A DNA stretch of 64,000 nt, from NCBI RefSeq assembly GCF_900115755.1, contig NZ_FOXQ01000001.1, positions 930,001-994,000 on the forward strand, written 5' to 3'. The DNA comes from Parafilimonas terrae. GTDB lineage: Bacteria > Bacteroidota > Bacteroidia > Chitinophagales > Chitinophagaceae. Each line of letters opens with the position of its first letter. Within the stretch, counting starts at the first letter, position 1. Positions 1 through 10,861 of the stretch are shown one piece after another. The notes beneath the pieces are model-generated. The model was not told the DNA's origin, did no database searches, and saw only the letters and a program-made list of their open reading frames with translations. The position numbers were made by a program, and so were the translations under genes.

Positions 1-1653
1 TCCAATATTACCTGCAAAAGTGTGCAGCGACATCACCAGCCTTTCCCTGATAGGATCGATTGGCGGATTGGTTACCTGTGCAAATAATTGTTTGAAATAA
101 GAACTTAAATGCTGTGGCTGATCGCTTAAAATTGCCAGCGGAATATCAGTACCCATTGAACCAATAGGTTCTTTGCCATCAACCGCCATCGGTGTGATAA
201 TATTGTCAAGCTCTTCAGAGGTATAACCAAAGGCTTTCTGATATTTAAACACCTGGTCAGGTTTTAGCTGGGAGAAAGTAATTCTCGGCTCCGGCAATTC
301 TTCCAGGCGGATCTTATACTTATTCAGCCAGTCGGCATAAGGTTGCTGGGAACAAATTTCCTGTTTTAGTTCTTCATCGCTGATAATTCTTCCCTGCTTC
401 ATATCAACCACGAACATCTTACCCGGCTGCAATCTTCCTTTTTCAATTACCAGGGATTGGTCAACCGGCAAAACACCGGTTTCAGACCCCATGATAACGC
501 GCCCGTCTGAAGTAACACAGTAGCGTGAAGGGCGAAGACCGTTGCGGTCTAATGTTGCACCTATAATATTACCATCGGTGAAAGTGATAGATGCCGGTCC
601 GTCCCACGGCTCCATGAAGGCAGAATGAAATTCATAAAATGCTTTTTTAGCGGCGTCCATTTTTTCATCCTCGTCCCAGGCTTCAGGGATCAGCATCATC
701 ATTACATGCGGTAATGAGCGGCCGCAAAGCGTGAGCAGTTCTATCATATTATCCAAGCATGCAGAATCAGACTGGCCGGGCGTTACAATTGGCAATAATA
801 AATTCATTTCCTCCGGGGAAAAATAAGGCGAAGTGAATGATTTATTGCTGGAACGCAGCCAGTTTAAATTGCCCTGCAGCGTATTGATCTCGCCATTATG
901 CGCCATAAAACGGAATGGCTGTGCAAGCTTCCACGAAGGAAAAGTATTGGTAGCAAACCTGGAATGCACTAACCCAAAACCACTTACAAGTTTTGGATTT
1001 TTAAGGTCGATAAAATAGTTACGTACCTGGGCGCTGGTGAGCTGGCCTTTATATACAATAGTTTTATGGGAGAGCGATGCTATATAAAACCCAACTTCGT
1101 CTTCCCCAATACTTTTATTAATAAGATGGGAAGCATAGTTACGCAGCACAAAAAGCTTGCGCTCAAACGCTTCCGGGTCGTAAATGTGATTGGGGCATTT
1201 AATAAAAACATGCTCAATGTGCGGCTCAACGCTTAAAGCCGAAAAACCAATCTCCGTATCATCTACCGGCACTTTCCTGTAACCAAGCACTTTAAGGTTC
1301 AATGCATCGGCACATTTGCTAAACAGCATGCGTGACTCTTCATAATGCTCTTTATCTTTTGGAAAGAAGATAACACCCACGCCATACCTGCCATAATCCG
1401 GCAATGTAAACCCAAGCTTTGAGCATTCTTCCTTAAAAAATGCATGGGGCATTTGTATCATAATGCCTGCGCCATCGCCTGTATTATTTTCACAACCACA
1501 AGCGCCGCGATGCTCCATATTTTCAAGCACAGTAAGCGCATCAGAAATTGTTTGATGGCTTTTCTTGCCCTTAATATCAGCAACAAAACCAATACCGCAC
1601 GAATCGCGGTCAAAAGATGGGTCATACAACCCGTAATTACTTGCCATAGGCAT
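1..1653 (-). CDS. gltB: Glutamate synthase large subunit, N-terminal part (cut by window edge)
   Basis: The reverse strand encodes an open frame of about 550 residues that continues past the left edge. It starts with a short propeptide (MPMASNYGLYDP) followed by DSCGIGFVADIKGKKSH, whose Cys19 is the expected N-terminal nucleophile of the class II (Ntn) glutaminase domain. Further matches are HRGACGCENNTGDGAG, RFATNTFPSW, AHNGEINTLQGN, MEPWDGPA and DRNGLRPSRY, all hallmark stretches of the GOGAT amidotransferase domain. The enzyme makes two glutamates from glutamine and 2-oxoglutarate. A second in-frame ATG lies at 1647, so the start could be two codons later. The FMN/FeS synthase part and any gltD are outside the window. 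Confidence 0.95.
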   Translation of the reverse strand, partial: MPMASNYGLYDPSFDRDSCGIGFVADIKGKKSHQTISDALTVLENMEHRGACGCENNTGDGAGIMIQMPHAFFKEECSKLGFTLPDYGRYGVGVIFFPKDKEHYEESRMLFSKCADALNLKVLGYRKVPVDDTEIGFSALSVEPHIEHVFIKCPNHIYDPEAFERKLFVLRNYASHLINKSIGEDEVGFYIASLSHKTIVYKGQLTSAQVRNYFIDLKNPKLVSGFGLVHSRFATNTFPSWKLAQPFRFMAHNGEINTLQGNLNWLRSSNKSFTSPYFSPEEMNLLLPIVTPGQSDSACLDNMIELLTLCGRSLPHVMMMLIPEAWDEDEKMDAAKKAFYEFHSAFMEPWDGPASITFTDGNIIGATLDRNGLRPSRYCVTSDGRVIMGSETGVLPVDQSLVIEKGRLQPGKMFVVDMKQGRIISDEELKQEICSQQPYADWLNKYKIRLEELPEPRITFSQLKPDQVFKYQKAFGYTSEELDNIITPMAVDGKEPIGSMGTDIPLAILSDQPQHLSSYFKQLFAQVTNPPIDPIRERLVMSLHTFAGNIG

Positions 1654-1826
1654 GCACTTTACAGAATTTCAGTTTAATTTATTAATAAATTTTTATTCGT
1701 ATGGCAGGCGAGGGTTTCAAGATACGGAAATCGGCAATTAACAGGTGTTAGTTTAATATATAAACTTTAATTTTTGAGGTAAACCAAATGAAAATTTGGT
1801 TATTTTTTATGATAATCCTGCACAGC

Positions 1827-3482
1827 TCAGTTAGCAATCATTTCTCTTGCATTTTCAATTGCCGCAGCAGTAGGTTTTTCGCCAGAGAGCATTTGGGCAA
1901 TCGCCTGGATGCGTTCATCTGTATTTAACTGGCGGATATTTGTATTAACCATATCATTTTTTACCTGCTTGTACACATAAAAATGCACATCGGCTTTACC
2001 GGCTATCTGCGGCTGATGGGTGATGGAAATTACCTGCCTTTGTTTGGCCAGTTGTTTTAAAATTACACCTACCTGTTTGGCAGCTTCACCGGAAATACCG
2101 GTATCAATTTCATCAAATATTAAAGTAGGCAGGTTTATTTTTTCTGCCACCAGCGATTTTATGCAAAGCATTAGCCTGCTTAGTTCACCGCCGCTGGCCA
2201 CTTTGCGCAATGGTTCAAAGCGGTTGCTTTTATTAGCATCGAACAAAAACTCAATTGCATTTTTGCCAAATGCATGCAACGCAATATCACTAACCACAAC
2301 TTTAATTACTGCATTCGGCATGCCTACCTGCGCAAGCAAACTGTTCACATTTTTTTCAAATGCATCCACCACTTTTTTTCGCTTTGATGAAAGTGTTTCC
2401 GCCAATGTTTCAAGCTGCTTTAATTGCCGGTCAAATGTATTTTGGGTGGAACGGATAGCTTCATCAATATTTAAAACATCATCTAATTTTTGTTGTAATG
2501 TTTCTTTTATCTCAAGCAATTCTTTGGTTGATTGAACGCCATGTTTTTTCTGTAGTTTATAACCAACTGCCAGCCGCTCGTTTATAAAATTGATGCGCTG
2601 TTCATCGTAGTTTACATCATTGTTTAAATTTTCCAGTTCATTGCCGATATCGGCCAGTTCAATTTGTGTGCTTTGCAGGCGTTTGATTATTTCTTCAAGG
2701 TTTGCATTAAAAGAAGCAAAAACGCTTAGCTTATTTACCAGTTGCTTTAATGTTTGAACAATGGGTTGCTCACTTTCTTTTAATTCATATACCGAAGTTT
2801 CTAAAGCCATTTTAATTTCTTCTGCATTACTCAATAACTGCAGTTCATTATCTAAATCTTCCAGCTCATTTTCGCTGAAGTTAGCCTCATGCAGTTCATC
2901 AAATAAAAACCGGTTATAATCAAGCTCCTTCTGAAAATTATTTTTAGATGCAGTTAATGCTTCTAATTGCTGTTGTGTTTGCTTCCATTCACTATACATG
3001 CCAATATATTCTGCAAGCAATCGTTCATTGCCGGCGAGCGCATCCAATACTTCACGCTGAAAATCGCTGTCGCCTAATTCGAGTGTATCAAATTGCTGGT
3101 GCAGGTCAACCAGCATGGAAGCCAGTTGTTTTAATTGCTGAATATTGGCAGGGGTATCATTTATAAAACCACGGCTTTTTCCATTCGCCGCAATCTCACG
3201 CCGCAAAACGAGTTCATCATCTTCACCATAATCATTATCATTTAAAAACTTTACAACATTCCTTCGCTTTTCTATATTAAAGATGCCTTCAACAAAACAT
3301 TTTTTTTCTTTGCTTAATAAGGAAGATGAGTCGGCGCGTTCACCCAAAATCAAACTTAAAGCACCCACCAGAATACTCTTACCGGCGCCGGTTTCGCCGG
3401 TAATAATATTGAAGTGTTCAGAAAAATTTATTTCGATGAAATCTATGATAGCGTAGTTCTGTATAACAAGCTTTGAAAGCAT
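1827..3482 (-). CDS. recN: DNA repair ATPase RecN
   Basis: A 551-residue SMC-like ATPase of typical RecN length. The N-terminal half carries Walker A GETGAGKS (residues 29-36) after the typical opening LVIQNYAIID. A long Gln/Leu/Glu-rich coiled-coil region fills the middle. The C-terminal half has the signature ASGGELSRLML (about 429), Walker B LIFDEIDTGISG (about 457) and the H-loop region ISITHQPQIAG. RecN binds DNA ends and tethers DNA during recombinational repair of double-strand breaks. A terminator separates it from the ABC-F gene upstream. In many Bacteroidota recN sits at the end of the bamD-rpoZ-coaBC operon; here it does not. Confidence 0.95.
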   Translation of the reverse strand: MLSKLVIQNYAIIDFIEINFSEHFNIITGETGAGKSILVGALSLILGERADSSSLLSKEKKCFVEGIFNIEKRRNVVKFLNDNDYGEDDELVLRREIAANGKSRGFINDTPANIQQLKQLASMLVDLHQQFDTLELGDSDFQREVLDALAGNERLLAEYIGMYSEWKQTQQQLEALTASKNNFQKELDYNRFLFDELHEANFSENELEDLDNELQLLSNAEEIKMALETSVYELKESEQPIVQTLKQLVNKLSVFASFNANLEEIIKRLQSTQIELADIGNELENLNNDVNYDEQRINFINERLAVGYKLQKKHGVQSTKELLEIKETLQQKLDDVLNIDEAIRSTQNTFDRQLKQLETLAETLSSKRKKVVDAFEKNVNSLLAQVGMPNAVIKVVVSDIALHAFGKNAIEFLFDANKSNRFEPLRKVASGGELSRLMLCIKSLVAEKINLPTLIFDEIDTGISGEAAKQVGVILKQLAKQRQVISITHQPQIAGKADVHFYVYKQVKNDMVNTNIRQLNTDERIQAIAQMLSGEKPTAAAIENAREMIAN

Positions 3483-3540
3483 GAGGCAAATTAATATAAA
3501 AAGTAAAAGACTATTTATTGCAGGATATGCTTTTGCAATA

Positions 3541-3577
3541 AAAAGGCCTGATAACTTTTAAAGTCACCAGGCCTTTT
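3541..3577 (-). terminator. Hairpin terminator between the ABC-F gene and recN
   Basis: A long inverted repeat with arms AAAAGGCCTG and CAGGCCTTTT continues inward with a few mismatches and has T-runs on both strands. On the minus strand it lies just past the ABC-F stop codon at 3600 and before the recN start. Confidence 0.8.
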
Positions 3578-3599
3578 TTCTATAAAAAAATAGAACAGA

Positions 3600-5228
<1,629 letters not shown>

Positions 5229-5252
5229 TTACCCTTAATTTTTTTGAAGGCG

Positions 5253-5260
5253 CAAAAGTA
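5253..5260 (-). promoter_or_regulatory. -7 box of the ABC-F gene promoter
   Basis: The minus strand reads TACTTTTG followed by CGCC, matching the Bacteroidota -7 consensus TAnnTTTG, 28 bases upstream of the ABC-F start. No clear -33 TTTG was seen. Confidence 0.5.
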
Positions 5261-5376
5261 AAACAACCCTCCCAATCCATCAAGCTGGAGAACTTCTTTA
5301 AATACATTGATTTGCTAATCAGGGCATTAAATAATTTTTTTATTGAAATTTCCTTTTGTTTTCAAAATGAATGCTT

Positions 5377-5384
5377 TACATTTA
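5377..5384 (+). promoter_or_regulatory. Possible promoter of the HU gene
   Basis: TACATTTA, one base from TAnnTTTG, lies 18 bases after a TTTG at 5355-5358, near the usual Bacteroidota spacing. A second weaker box (TACATTCA) is at 5395. The HU start is at 5421. Confidence 0.35.
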
Positions 5385-5420
5385 GGGTTGTTTTTACATT
5401 CATCTTAAAAATCAATCACC

Positions 5421-5711
5421 ATGCGCAAATCTGATCTCATCAATAACATATCAGATAAAACAGGCATCCCCAAGGTTGACGTGCTGGTAACCGTAGAAAC
5501 ATTGATTAAGGAAATTAAAGGGAATATTGCCAAAGGAGAAAACATTTACATCCGCGGTTTCGGAAGCTTTATTACCAAAAAAAGAGCTGCTAAAATTGGG
5601 CGCAATATTAAAAAGAATATTGCCGTTCACATTCCGGAACATTACATTCCGGCTTTTAAGCCTTCTAAAGAATTTGTGAATGAAGTAAAGCAAATGCCTA
5701 CGCAGCAGTAA
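5421..5711 (+). CDS. HU/IHF family DNA-binding protein
   Basis: A 96-residue protein with the full HU fold: N-terminal helices MRKSDLINNISDKTGIPKVDV, then GENIYIRGFGSFITKKRAAKIGRNIKK, the conserved beta-strand and arm region. The arm carries a Pro (HIPEHYIPAFKPSKEF) as in HU/IHF. It should bind and bend DNA as a dimer in the nucleoid. It is first in a same-strand run HU - TPR - small basic protein - RNase G, with 23 bases to the next start. Whether it is the main HU or a minor paralogue cannot be judged from one locus. Confidence 0.93.
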   Translation: MRKSDLINNISDKTGIPKVDVLVTVETLIKEIKGNIAKGENIYIRGFGSFITKKRAAKIGRNIKKNIAVHIPEHYIPAFKPSKEFVNEVKQMPTQQ

Positions 5712-5734
5712 CTTTGCAGCCTTAATATTTTTTC

Positions 5735-6574
5735 GTGCGAAAACAACAATGGATTTTAGGTTTATCAGGTATTGTGGTGTTGCTGCTGTTATTTTTTTTC
5801 GGTAATACAATTCCACCTGATAAGGGTACGCCTGCCACGGCCACAGCCAATGCACCGGCACATTTAACAACCGATGCAGTTATCTCTCAATTTAAAAGCG
5901 GGCTTGATACCCAGCAGATTCAAAAAATAATACAGCTTGAAAACAGCGTTGTGCGTGGCGATGTGCGCGACCAGCAGATTCATGTTTACCACCAGTTATC
6001 TTCTTACTGGGCAGATACGCTGCATAATTCAATAATGGGCGCCTATTATACCGGCGAAGCTGCCAAGTTGGAAAATTCTGAAAAAAATCTCACATTTGCA
6101 GCCCATTTGCTGTTGGATGACATGATGTCTGCAACTGATGCCTCTCAGCAGCACTGGCTGGCGGAACAAGCCAAAGAGTTATTTGATAAAGCGCTTGTAA
6201 TAAATCCCAACAACGATTCCTCAAAAGTTGGCGTTGGTGTTTGTTATATGTTTGGTAATATTTCTGACAATCCCATGCAAGGCATTCTTGCCATTCGGGA
6301 GATTGCAGATAAAAACCCTGATAACCTTTATGCGCAAATGATGCTGGGCCTTGGCGGTATTCAAAGTGGCCAATACGATAAAGCGGCTGAACGCTTTCTC
6401 ACCGTAGTAAAAAAACAACCGGATAATATTGAAGCTATTTTAAACCTCGCCAGCATTTACGAACATTTGGGTAATAAACCAGAAGCGGCAAAATGGTATA
6501 AAAATGCTTTAAACTACATTCAGGTACCACAAGCCAGGAAAGAAATTGAGGATAGAATTAAATCATTACAATAA
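5735..6574 (+). CDS. Membrane-anchored TPR protein
   Basis: A 279-residue protein with one N-terminal hydrophobic segment (ILGLSGIVVLLLLFFFG) with no clear cleavage site, so it is probably a signal anchor with the rest in the periplasm. Residues about 135-279 hold TPR-like repeats: AKELFDKALVINPNNDSSKVGVGVCY, AIREIADKNPDNLYAQMMLGL, YDKAAERFLTVVKKQPDNIEAILNLASIYEHLGNKPEAAKWYKNAL. The start is GTG, giving a basic MRKQQW just before the hydrophobic stretch; no in-frame ATG would keep that segment. Role is likely protein-protein contact; the partner is unknown. Confidence 0.75.
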   Translation: MRKQQWILGLSGIVVLLLLFFFGNTIPPDKGTPATATANAPAHLTTDAVISQFKSGLDTQQIQKIIQLENSVVRGDVRDQQIHVYHQLSSYWADTLHNSIMGAYYTGEAAKLENSEKNLTFAAHLLLDDMMSATDASQQHWLAEQAKELFDKALVINPNNDSSKVGVGVCYMFGNISDNPMQGILAIREIADKNPDNLYAQMMLGLGGIQSGQYDKAAERFLTVVKKQPDNIEAILNLASIYEHLGNKPEAAKWYKNALNYIQVPQARKEIEDRIKSLQ

Positions 6575-6603
6575 TTTAAATCACTAAAACAAAATTATTT
6601 GAT

Positions 6604-6699
6604 ATGCCTTGTGGTAAAAAAAGAAAACGTCATAAAATAGCAACGCATAAGCGTAAAAAAAGATTAAGAAAGAACCGCCATAAAAAGAAAAACAGATAA
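6604..6699 (+). CDS. Tiny Lys/Arg-rich protein, COX24/AURKAIP1-like (bS22-type)
   Basis: A 31-codon frame begins MPCGKKRKRHKIATHKRKKR and is made almost only of Lys, Arg, His and a few others. This matches the very short AURKAIP1/COX24-domain proteins of Bacteroidota, related to the ribosomal protein bS22 and to mitochondrial mS38. A role on the small ribosomal subunit is inferred from that family. It lies between the TPR gene and RNase G, 29 bases after the TPR stop, and a strong terminator follows its stop by nine bases. It is too short for most gene finders but its composition is unmistakable. Confidence 0.85.
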   Translation: MPCGKKRKRHKIATHKRKKRLRKNRHKKKNR

Positions 6700-6708
6700 A
6701 TTTGATTA

Positions 6709-6736
6709 CCGGCGCAAAGCCCTTGCGCCGGTTTTT
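6709..6736 (+). terminator. Rho-independent terminator after the small basic protein gene
   Basis: Perfect 9-base arms CCGGCGCAA / TTGCGCCGG with a 5-base loop, followed by TTTTT. Confidence 0.9.
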
Positions 6737-6843
6737 CCCCTATCCTCTGCCTTACCTTTCCTTCCTTGTACGAATGCTGCGTGTACATGCTTGCTGTACA
6801 GGCATTTTTGTAATTTAATTATGGCATAATAAAGAATGAATTT

Positions 6844-8391
6844 GTGAACAAAGAAATGATAATTAACGCCACAACCAATGGCGTTGAAATTGCCTTGCTT
6901 GAAGATAAGAAGCTGGTAGAACTGCATCACGAAAAAGCGGATGCCAGTTTTGCTGTCGGCGATCTGTACCTTGGCAAAGTAAAAAAATTAATTCCCGGTT
7001 TAAATGCAGCTTTTATTGATGTAGGCTTTGAAAAAGATGCCTTCCTGCATTATACAGACCTTAGCCCTTACGCCCGGTCTGTTTTAAAATTTACACAACT
7101 GGCCATCCAGCAAAAAGATAATGAAGTGCTGGATTTTTCAAAATTTGAGGTAGAACCGGAAATAGTGAAGACAGGGAAAATAAGTGAAGTAATAAAAGGC
7201 AAACCGGAAATACTGGTCCAGATTTTAAAAGAACCTATCGCTGCCAAAGGGCCCAGGCTAAGCTGTGAAATTTCGCTGCCGGGGCGCTTCGTGGTAATAA
7301 CGCCTTTTAATGACATCGTTGCAGTTTCAAAAAAGATACATAGCTCGGAAGAAAGGAAACGCCTTCAGAAAATTATTGACGCCATAAAACCCAAAAATTT
7401 CGGCGTGATTGTGCGTACAGCGGCAGAAGGGAAAAATACAGCAGAACTGCATGAAGACCTTTCCCAGCTTATTCAAACCTGGAAAAGCATTCAGCAGAAC
7501 CTGAAAGCTGCCAAAGCGCCGGCGAAGATTCTGAGCGAACAGGATAAAACAACCAGCATTCTGCGCGACCTGCTTACCGAAGATTTTAACCGCATTGTTA
7601 TTAACGACCGCAATGTTTATAATGATACCCGCTCTTACATACAAAAGATAGCGCCCGAAAAAGCGGATATTGTAACCAATCATGTAAACGGCGTACCTGT
7701 TTTCGACCAGTTTGGCATAACCAAACAGGTGAAAGCAGCCTTTGGTAAAACCGTTAACCTTCCAAGCGGCGCTTATTTAATTATTGAGCACACTGAAGCG
7801 CTGCATGTAATTGATGTAAACAGCGGTTATAAAAGCGTAAGCAATAACCAGGAAGAAAATGCGCTGGCAACCAATCTGGAAGCGGCTGAAGAAATAGCTA
7901 GGCAATTACGTTTGCGTGATATTGGCGGCATTATCGTGGTTGATTTTATTGATATGAAACTTCCTGACAATAAGAAAAAACTGCAGGAAGCAATGGATGG
8001 TTTTATGAGGCCAGACAGGGCAAAACATGCCGTGCTGCCCATTTCAAAGTTCGGGCTGATGCAAATAACCAGGCAGCGCATGCGGCCGGAGATGAGCATC
8101 AACACTTCCGAAATTTGCCCAAGCTGCAATGGCACCGGCAAAGTAGCGCCTACATTATTATTGGTGGATGAAATTGAAAACCGCCTTAATTATCTTGTAA
8201 CGCATAAGCATAAGAACCTTACCATAAACGTTCATCCTTACCTGTATTCACATTTAACCAAGGGCTTATTCTCCATTGCCTGGAAATGGAACCGCAAGTA
8301 CAAAACCCGCATTCGTGTAAAATCCAATCCTGATTATTACTTAACAGAGTTTCATTTCTTTGATGCACAGGAAGAAGAAATAAAATTCTAA
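6844..8391 (+). CDS. rng: Ribonuclease G (RNase E/G family)
   Basis: A 515-residue protein of RNase G length without the RNase E scaffold tail. It has an S1-like RNA-binding region (about 35-125: GDLYLGKVKKLIPGLNAAFIDVGFEKDAFLHY), the 5'-sensor/RNase H-like part, the DNase I-like catalytic region with VIDVNSGYKS and GIIVVDFIDM (Mg-binding Asp residues), and the zinc-link CPSCNGTG near residue 423. It cuts AU-rich single-stranded RNA, for example in 16S rRNA maturation. The start is GTG: GTG AAC AAA GAA gives MNKEMIINATTNGVEIALLEDKKLVELH, matching the usual family N-terminus. Confidence 0.93.
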   Translation: MNKEMIINATTNGVEIALLEDKKLVELHHEKADASFAVGDLYLGKVKKLIPGLNAAFIDVGFEKDAFLHYTDLSPYARSVLKFTQLAIQQKDNEVLDFSKFEVEPEIVKTGKISEVIKGKPEILVQILKEPIAAKGPRLSCEISLPGRFVVITPFNDIVAVSKKIHSSEERKRLQKIIDAIKPKNFGVIVRTAAEGKNTAELHEDLSQLIQTWKSIQQNLKAAKAPAKILSEQDKTTSILRDLLTEDFNRIVINDRNVYNDTRSYIQKIAPEKADIVTNHVNGVPVFDQFGITKQVKAAFGKTVNLPSGAYLIIEHTEALHVIDVNSGYKSVSNNQEENALATNLEAAEEIARQLRLRDIGGIIVVDFIDMKLPDNKKKLQEAMDGFMRPDRAKHAVLPISKFGLMQITRQRMRPEMSINTSEICPSCNGTGKVAPTLLLVDEIENRLNYLVTHKHKNLTINVHPYLYSHLTKGLFSIAWKWNRKYKTRIRVKSNPDYYLTEFHFFDAQEEEIKF

Positions 8392-8411
8392 CCTTATAAT
8401 TTCAAGATATT

Positions 8412-8441
8412 AATCCCCCGGTGCACCGGGGGATTTTTTAT
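8412..8441 (+). terminator. Terminator after RNase G
   Basis: A 24-base perfect palindrome (arms AATCCCCCGGTG / CACCGGGGGATT) is followed by a T-run. A near copy of this hairpin ends the rpoZ transcript at 50286-50313. Confidence 0.9.
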
Positions 8442-8562
8442 GCCGCAGATGCAAAAATTGTAAGGCCTTATTACCGCATTCAGTTAAAAGTATTGTCAAA
8501 TTCAGGCTGTCTATTTAATACTCTTCCGGATGTTTTACATTCGCCATCTCAAAAATTCATGC

Positions 8563-10740
8563 ATGAAAATATTCAAATCATTATTGCTGATTGTTGGCAT
8601 TTGTTTCTCATTAATCACACTTGCACAGCCGCCCCGCGGTATTAACTGGGCTGCCGACGGCAACAGCTATTATGAGGCTTCTGCCGATGGTATTATTAAA
8701 GTTGAAATGCCTTCGTTTGCCGTAACAACAATTGCCACTGCGCAGCAATTAACGCCGGCCGGCGCAGCGCAACCGTTGCATGTGCGCAATTTTTTCTTTT
8801 CTGTTGATGGCAAAAAACTGCTCATTTATACAAACAGTAAAAAGGTTTGGCGTTACGATACCCGCGGCGATTACTGGGTTTTAAATACAGCCGATAAATC
8901 TTTAAAGCAGGTTGGAAAATCATTGCCGCCATCTTCGCTCATGTATGCAAAATTTTCTCCCGATGGTAATAATATCGCCTATGTTAGCAATCATAATTTA
9001 TATGTGGAAGATTTAAATTCAGGCACTACAAAGCAGCTTACAACAGATGGCACAGACCGCATGATAAACGGCACTTTCGATTGGGTGTATGAAGAAGAAT
9101 TTGATTGCCGCGATGGTTTTCGCTGGAGTCCCGACAGTAAAACTATTGCTTACTGGAAAGTAGATGCCACAAAAATCCCTAACTTTTTAATGATCAATAA
9201 TATCGATTCAACTTACCCGTTTGTAAACCCTGTTGAGTATCCTGTTGCCGGGGTTGATCCTTCACCCTGTTATGTTTACACCGTGGATGTTGCCAGCGGC
9301 AATTCGGTTAAAATGAATATTCCCGGCGATCCGCAGCAGCATTATATTCCGCGCATGGAATGGGCTGCTAATGCTTCACAACTCATCATACAACAATTCA
9401 ACCGCAAGCAAAATGAAATTAAGCTCATGTACTGCGATGCAGCTACCGGCAATACCAGTGAAATTTATACAGAAGCCAGCAAGACATGGATTGATAATAA
9501 AAATGTATGGGCATATAATAATTTTAAAACAGGATGGGAATGGGTGAAGAAGGGCAACGCATTTTTATGGGTGAGTGAAAAAGATGGATGGCGGCACATT
9601 TATTTAATTGACAGGGATGGTAAAAAAGAAACGCTTTTAACCAACGGCAATTATGACATTATTACGCTGAATGGCTATGATGATAAAAGCAGTTATGTGT
9701 ATTTTATGGCCTCACCGGATAATGCCACACAGCAATATCTCTACCGCGTAAAAATGGACGGCAAAGGCAAAGCTGAACGTTTATCGCCTGCCAATGAAAG
9801 CGGCACACACGATTACGATCTTTCTCCCAACGGCCTGTATGCTTCGCATGAATTTTCAAATATCAACACAGCGCCTGTAGAAGACTGGGTAAGCCTTCCG
9901 CAGCATAAAATAATTAAACAGGAAGACAATGCAGGCTATGGCCGAAGCTTACCACATGCAGAAATGTTCCAGGTTACTACAGATGATGGCGTTACAATGG
10001 ATGGCTGGATGGTAAAGCCCGCCAACTTTGATTCAACCAAAAAATACCCCGTAGTGTTTTATGTTTATACAGAACCAGCTTCGCAAACAGTTGTTGACAA
10101 ATACGGTGCAGGATTTAATTTTTTGTACAACGGCAGCATGGCAGATGATGGTTACATCTATATAAGCCTTGATGGCCGCGGTACACCTGCGCCCAAAGGC
10201 GCTGAATGGCGTAAAGCTATTTACCGGAATATTGGCCGTATTAATATCCGCGACCAGGGTATGGCGACAAGGAAAATTATTCAATGGCCGTTTGTTGATA
10301 CAAGCCGCGTTGCAATATGGGGCTGGAGCGGCGGCGGTTCCACAACGCTTAACTGCATGTTCCAGTTTCCTGATGTTTATAAAACAGGCATTTCCATTGC
10401 TGCGGTTGATTACCAGCTTACCTACGATAATATTTACCAGGAACGTTACATGGGTTTGCCACAGGAAAACAAGGAAGATTTCATTGCAGGTTCGCCTGTT
10501 ACCTATGCAAAAAATTTACAGGGGCATTTACTCATCATTCATGGTACGGGCGATGATAATGTGCATTATAAAAATGCAGAGCTGATGATAAATGAACTGA
10601 TAAAATATAATAAGATATTCCAGTTTATGCCTTATCCAAACCGTACGCACAGCATAAATGAAGGCGAGGGGACCACAAAGCATTTACGCAATCTTTATAC
10701 TACTTTTTTGCAGCAGTATTGCCCGCCGGGAGGAAGGTAG
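8563..10740 (+). CDS. Secreted dipeptidyl peptidase IV (S9B) family protein
   Basis: 725 residues with a signal peptide ending ITLAQ. The N-terminal beta-propeller (about 30-450) contains DWVYEEEF (173-180), the double-Glu motif that holds the substrate N-terminus in DPP-IV. The C-terminal alpha/beta hydrolase has GWSGGGS (Ser589), HGTGDDNVH (Asp664) and NRTHS (His696). It should remove Xaa-Pro dipeptides from peptides in the periplasm or outside. I chose ATG 8563 rather than an in-frame ATG at 8530, because 8563 gives a clean signal peptide and a -7-like box (TACATTCG, 8536-8543) lies between the two. Confidence 0.92.
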   Translation: MKIFKSLLLIVGICFSLITLAQPPRGINWAADGNSYYEASADGIIKVEMPSFAVTTIATAQQLTPAGAAQPLHVRNFFFSVDGKKLLIYTNSKKVWRYDTRGDYWVLNTADKSLKQVGKSLPPSSLMYAKFSPDGNNIAYVSNHNLYVEDLNSGTTKQLTTDGTDRMINGTFDWVYEEEFDCRDGFRWSPDSKTIAYWKVDATKIPNFLMINNIDSTYPFVNPVEYPVAGVDPSPCYVYTVDVASGNSVKMNIPGDPQQHYIPRMEWAANASQLIIQQFNRKQNEIKLMYCDAATGNTSEIYTEASKTWIDNKNVWAYNNFKTGWEWVKKGNAFLWVSEKDGWRHIYLIDRDGKKETLLTNGNYDIITLNGYDDKSSYVYFMASPDNATQQYLYRVKMDGKGKAERLSPANESGTHDYDLSPNGLYASHEFSNINTAPVEDWVSLPQHKIIKQEDNAGYGRSLPHAEMFQVTTDDGVTMDGWMVKPANFDSTKKYPVVFYVYTEPASQTVVDKYGAGFNFLYNGSMADDGYIYISLDGRGTPAPKGAEWRKAIYRNIGRINIRDQGMATRKIIQWPFVDTSRVAIWGWSGGGSTTLNCMFQFPDVYKTGISIAAVDYQLTYDNIYQERYMGLPQENKEDFIAGSPVTYAKNLQGHLLIIHGTGDDNVHYKNAELMINELIKYNKIFQFMPYPNRTHSINEGEGTTKHLRNLYTTFLQQYCPPGGR

Positions 10741-10777
10741 GAATGATGACAGATAGGAGATGACGGATGACAGAAAG
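10741..10777 (+). repeat. Low-complexity GATGAC-type intergenic repeat
   Basis: Imperfect repeats of GATGACAGAT / GATGACGGAT follow the peptidase stop. No reading frame is apparent. Confidence 0.5.
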
Positions 10778-10792
10778 GGCACTTGAGAATAA

Positions 10793-10818
10793 TACATCTC
10801 CGTTAGCTCCCTTGTGTG
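10793..10818 (+). repeat. Dispersed repeat, copy 1
   Basis: TACATCTCCGTTAGCTCC here matches TACATCTCCGTTTGCTCC at 40531 in 17 of 18 bases; both continue to a TTGTG. Function unknown. Confidence 0.5.
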
Positions 10819-10861
10819 AAAAACCATTAAAACTTAATTTCATCTGTTTTACTTTGCGTGT

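Noticed and set aside
833-1677. Plus-strand reading frames of 61 and 77 codons inside the gltB region
   Set aside because: They are antisense to a clearly recognisable GOGAT glutaminase domain and have no recognisable protein pattern.
2020-2535. 171-codon plus-strand frame
   Set aside because: Antisense to recN; composition rich in Ser and Cys without domain features.
6601-6700. Could the A/T-rich stretch be only non-coding leader of RNase G?
   Set aside because: The 31-codon frame has a clear stop, a characteristic Lys/Arg composition of the COX24/bS22 family and a terminator after it.
8530-8562. Eleven-residue N-terminal extension of the DPP-IV-type peptidase
   Set aside because: It would place a non-signal sequence before a good signal peptide, and a promoter-like box lies inside it.
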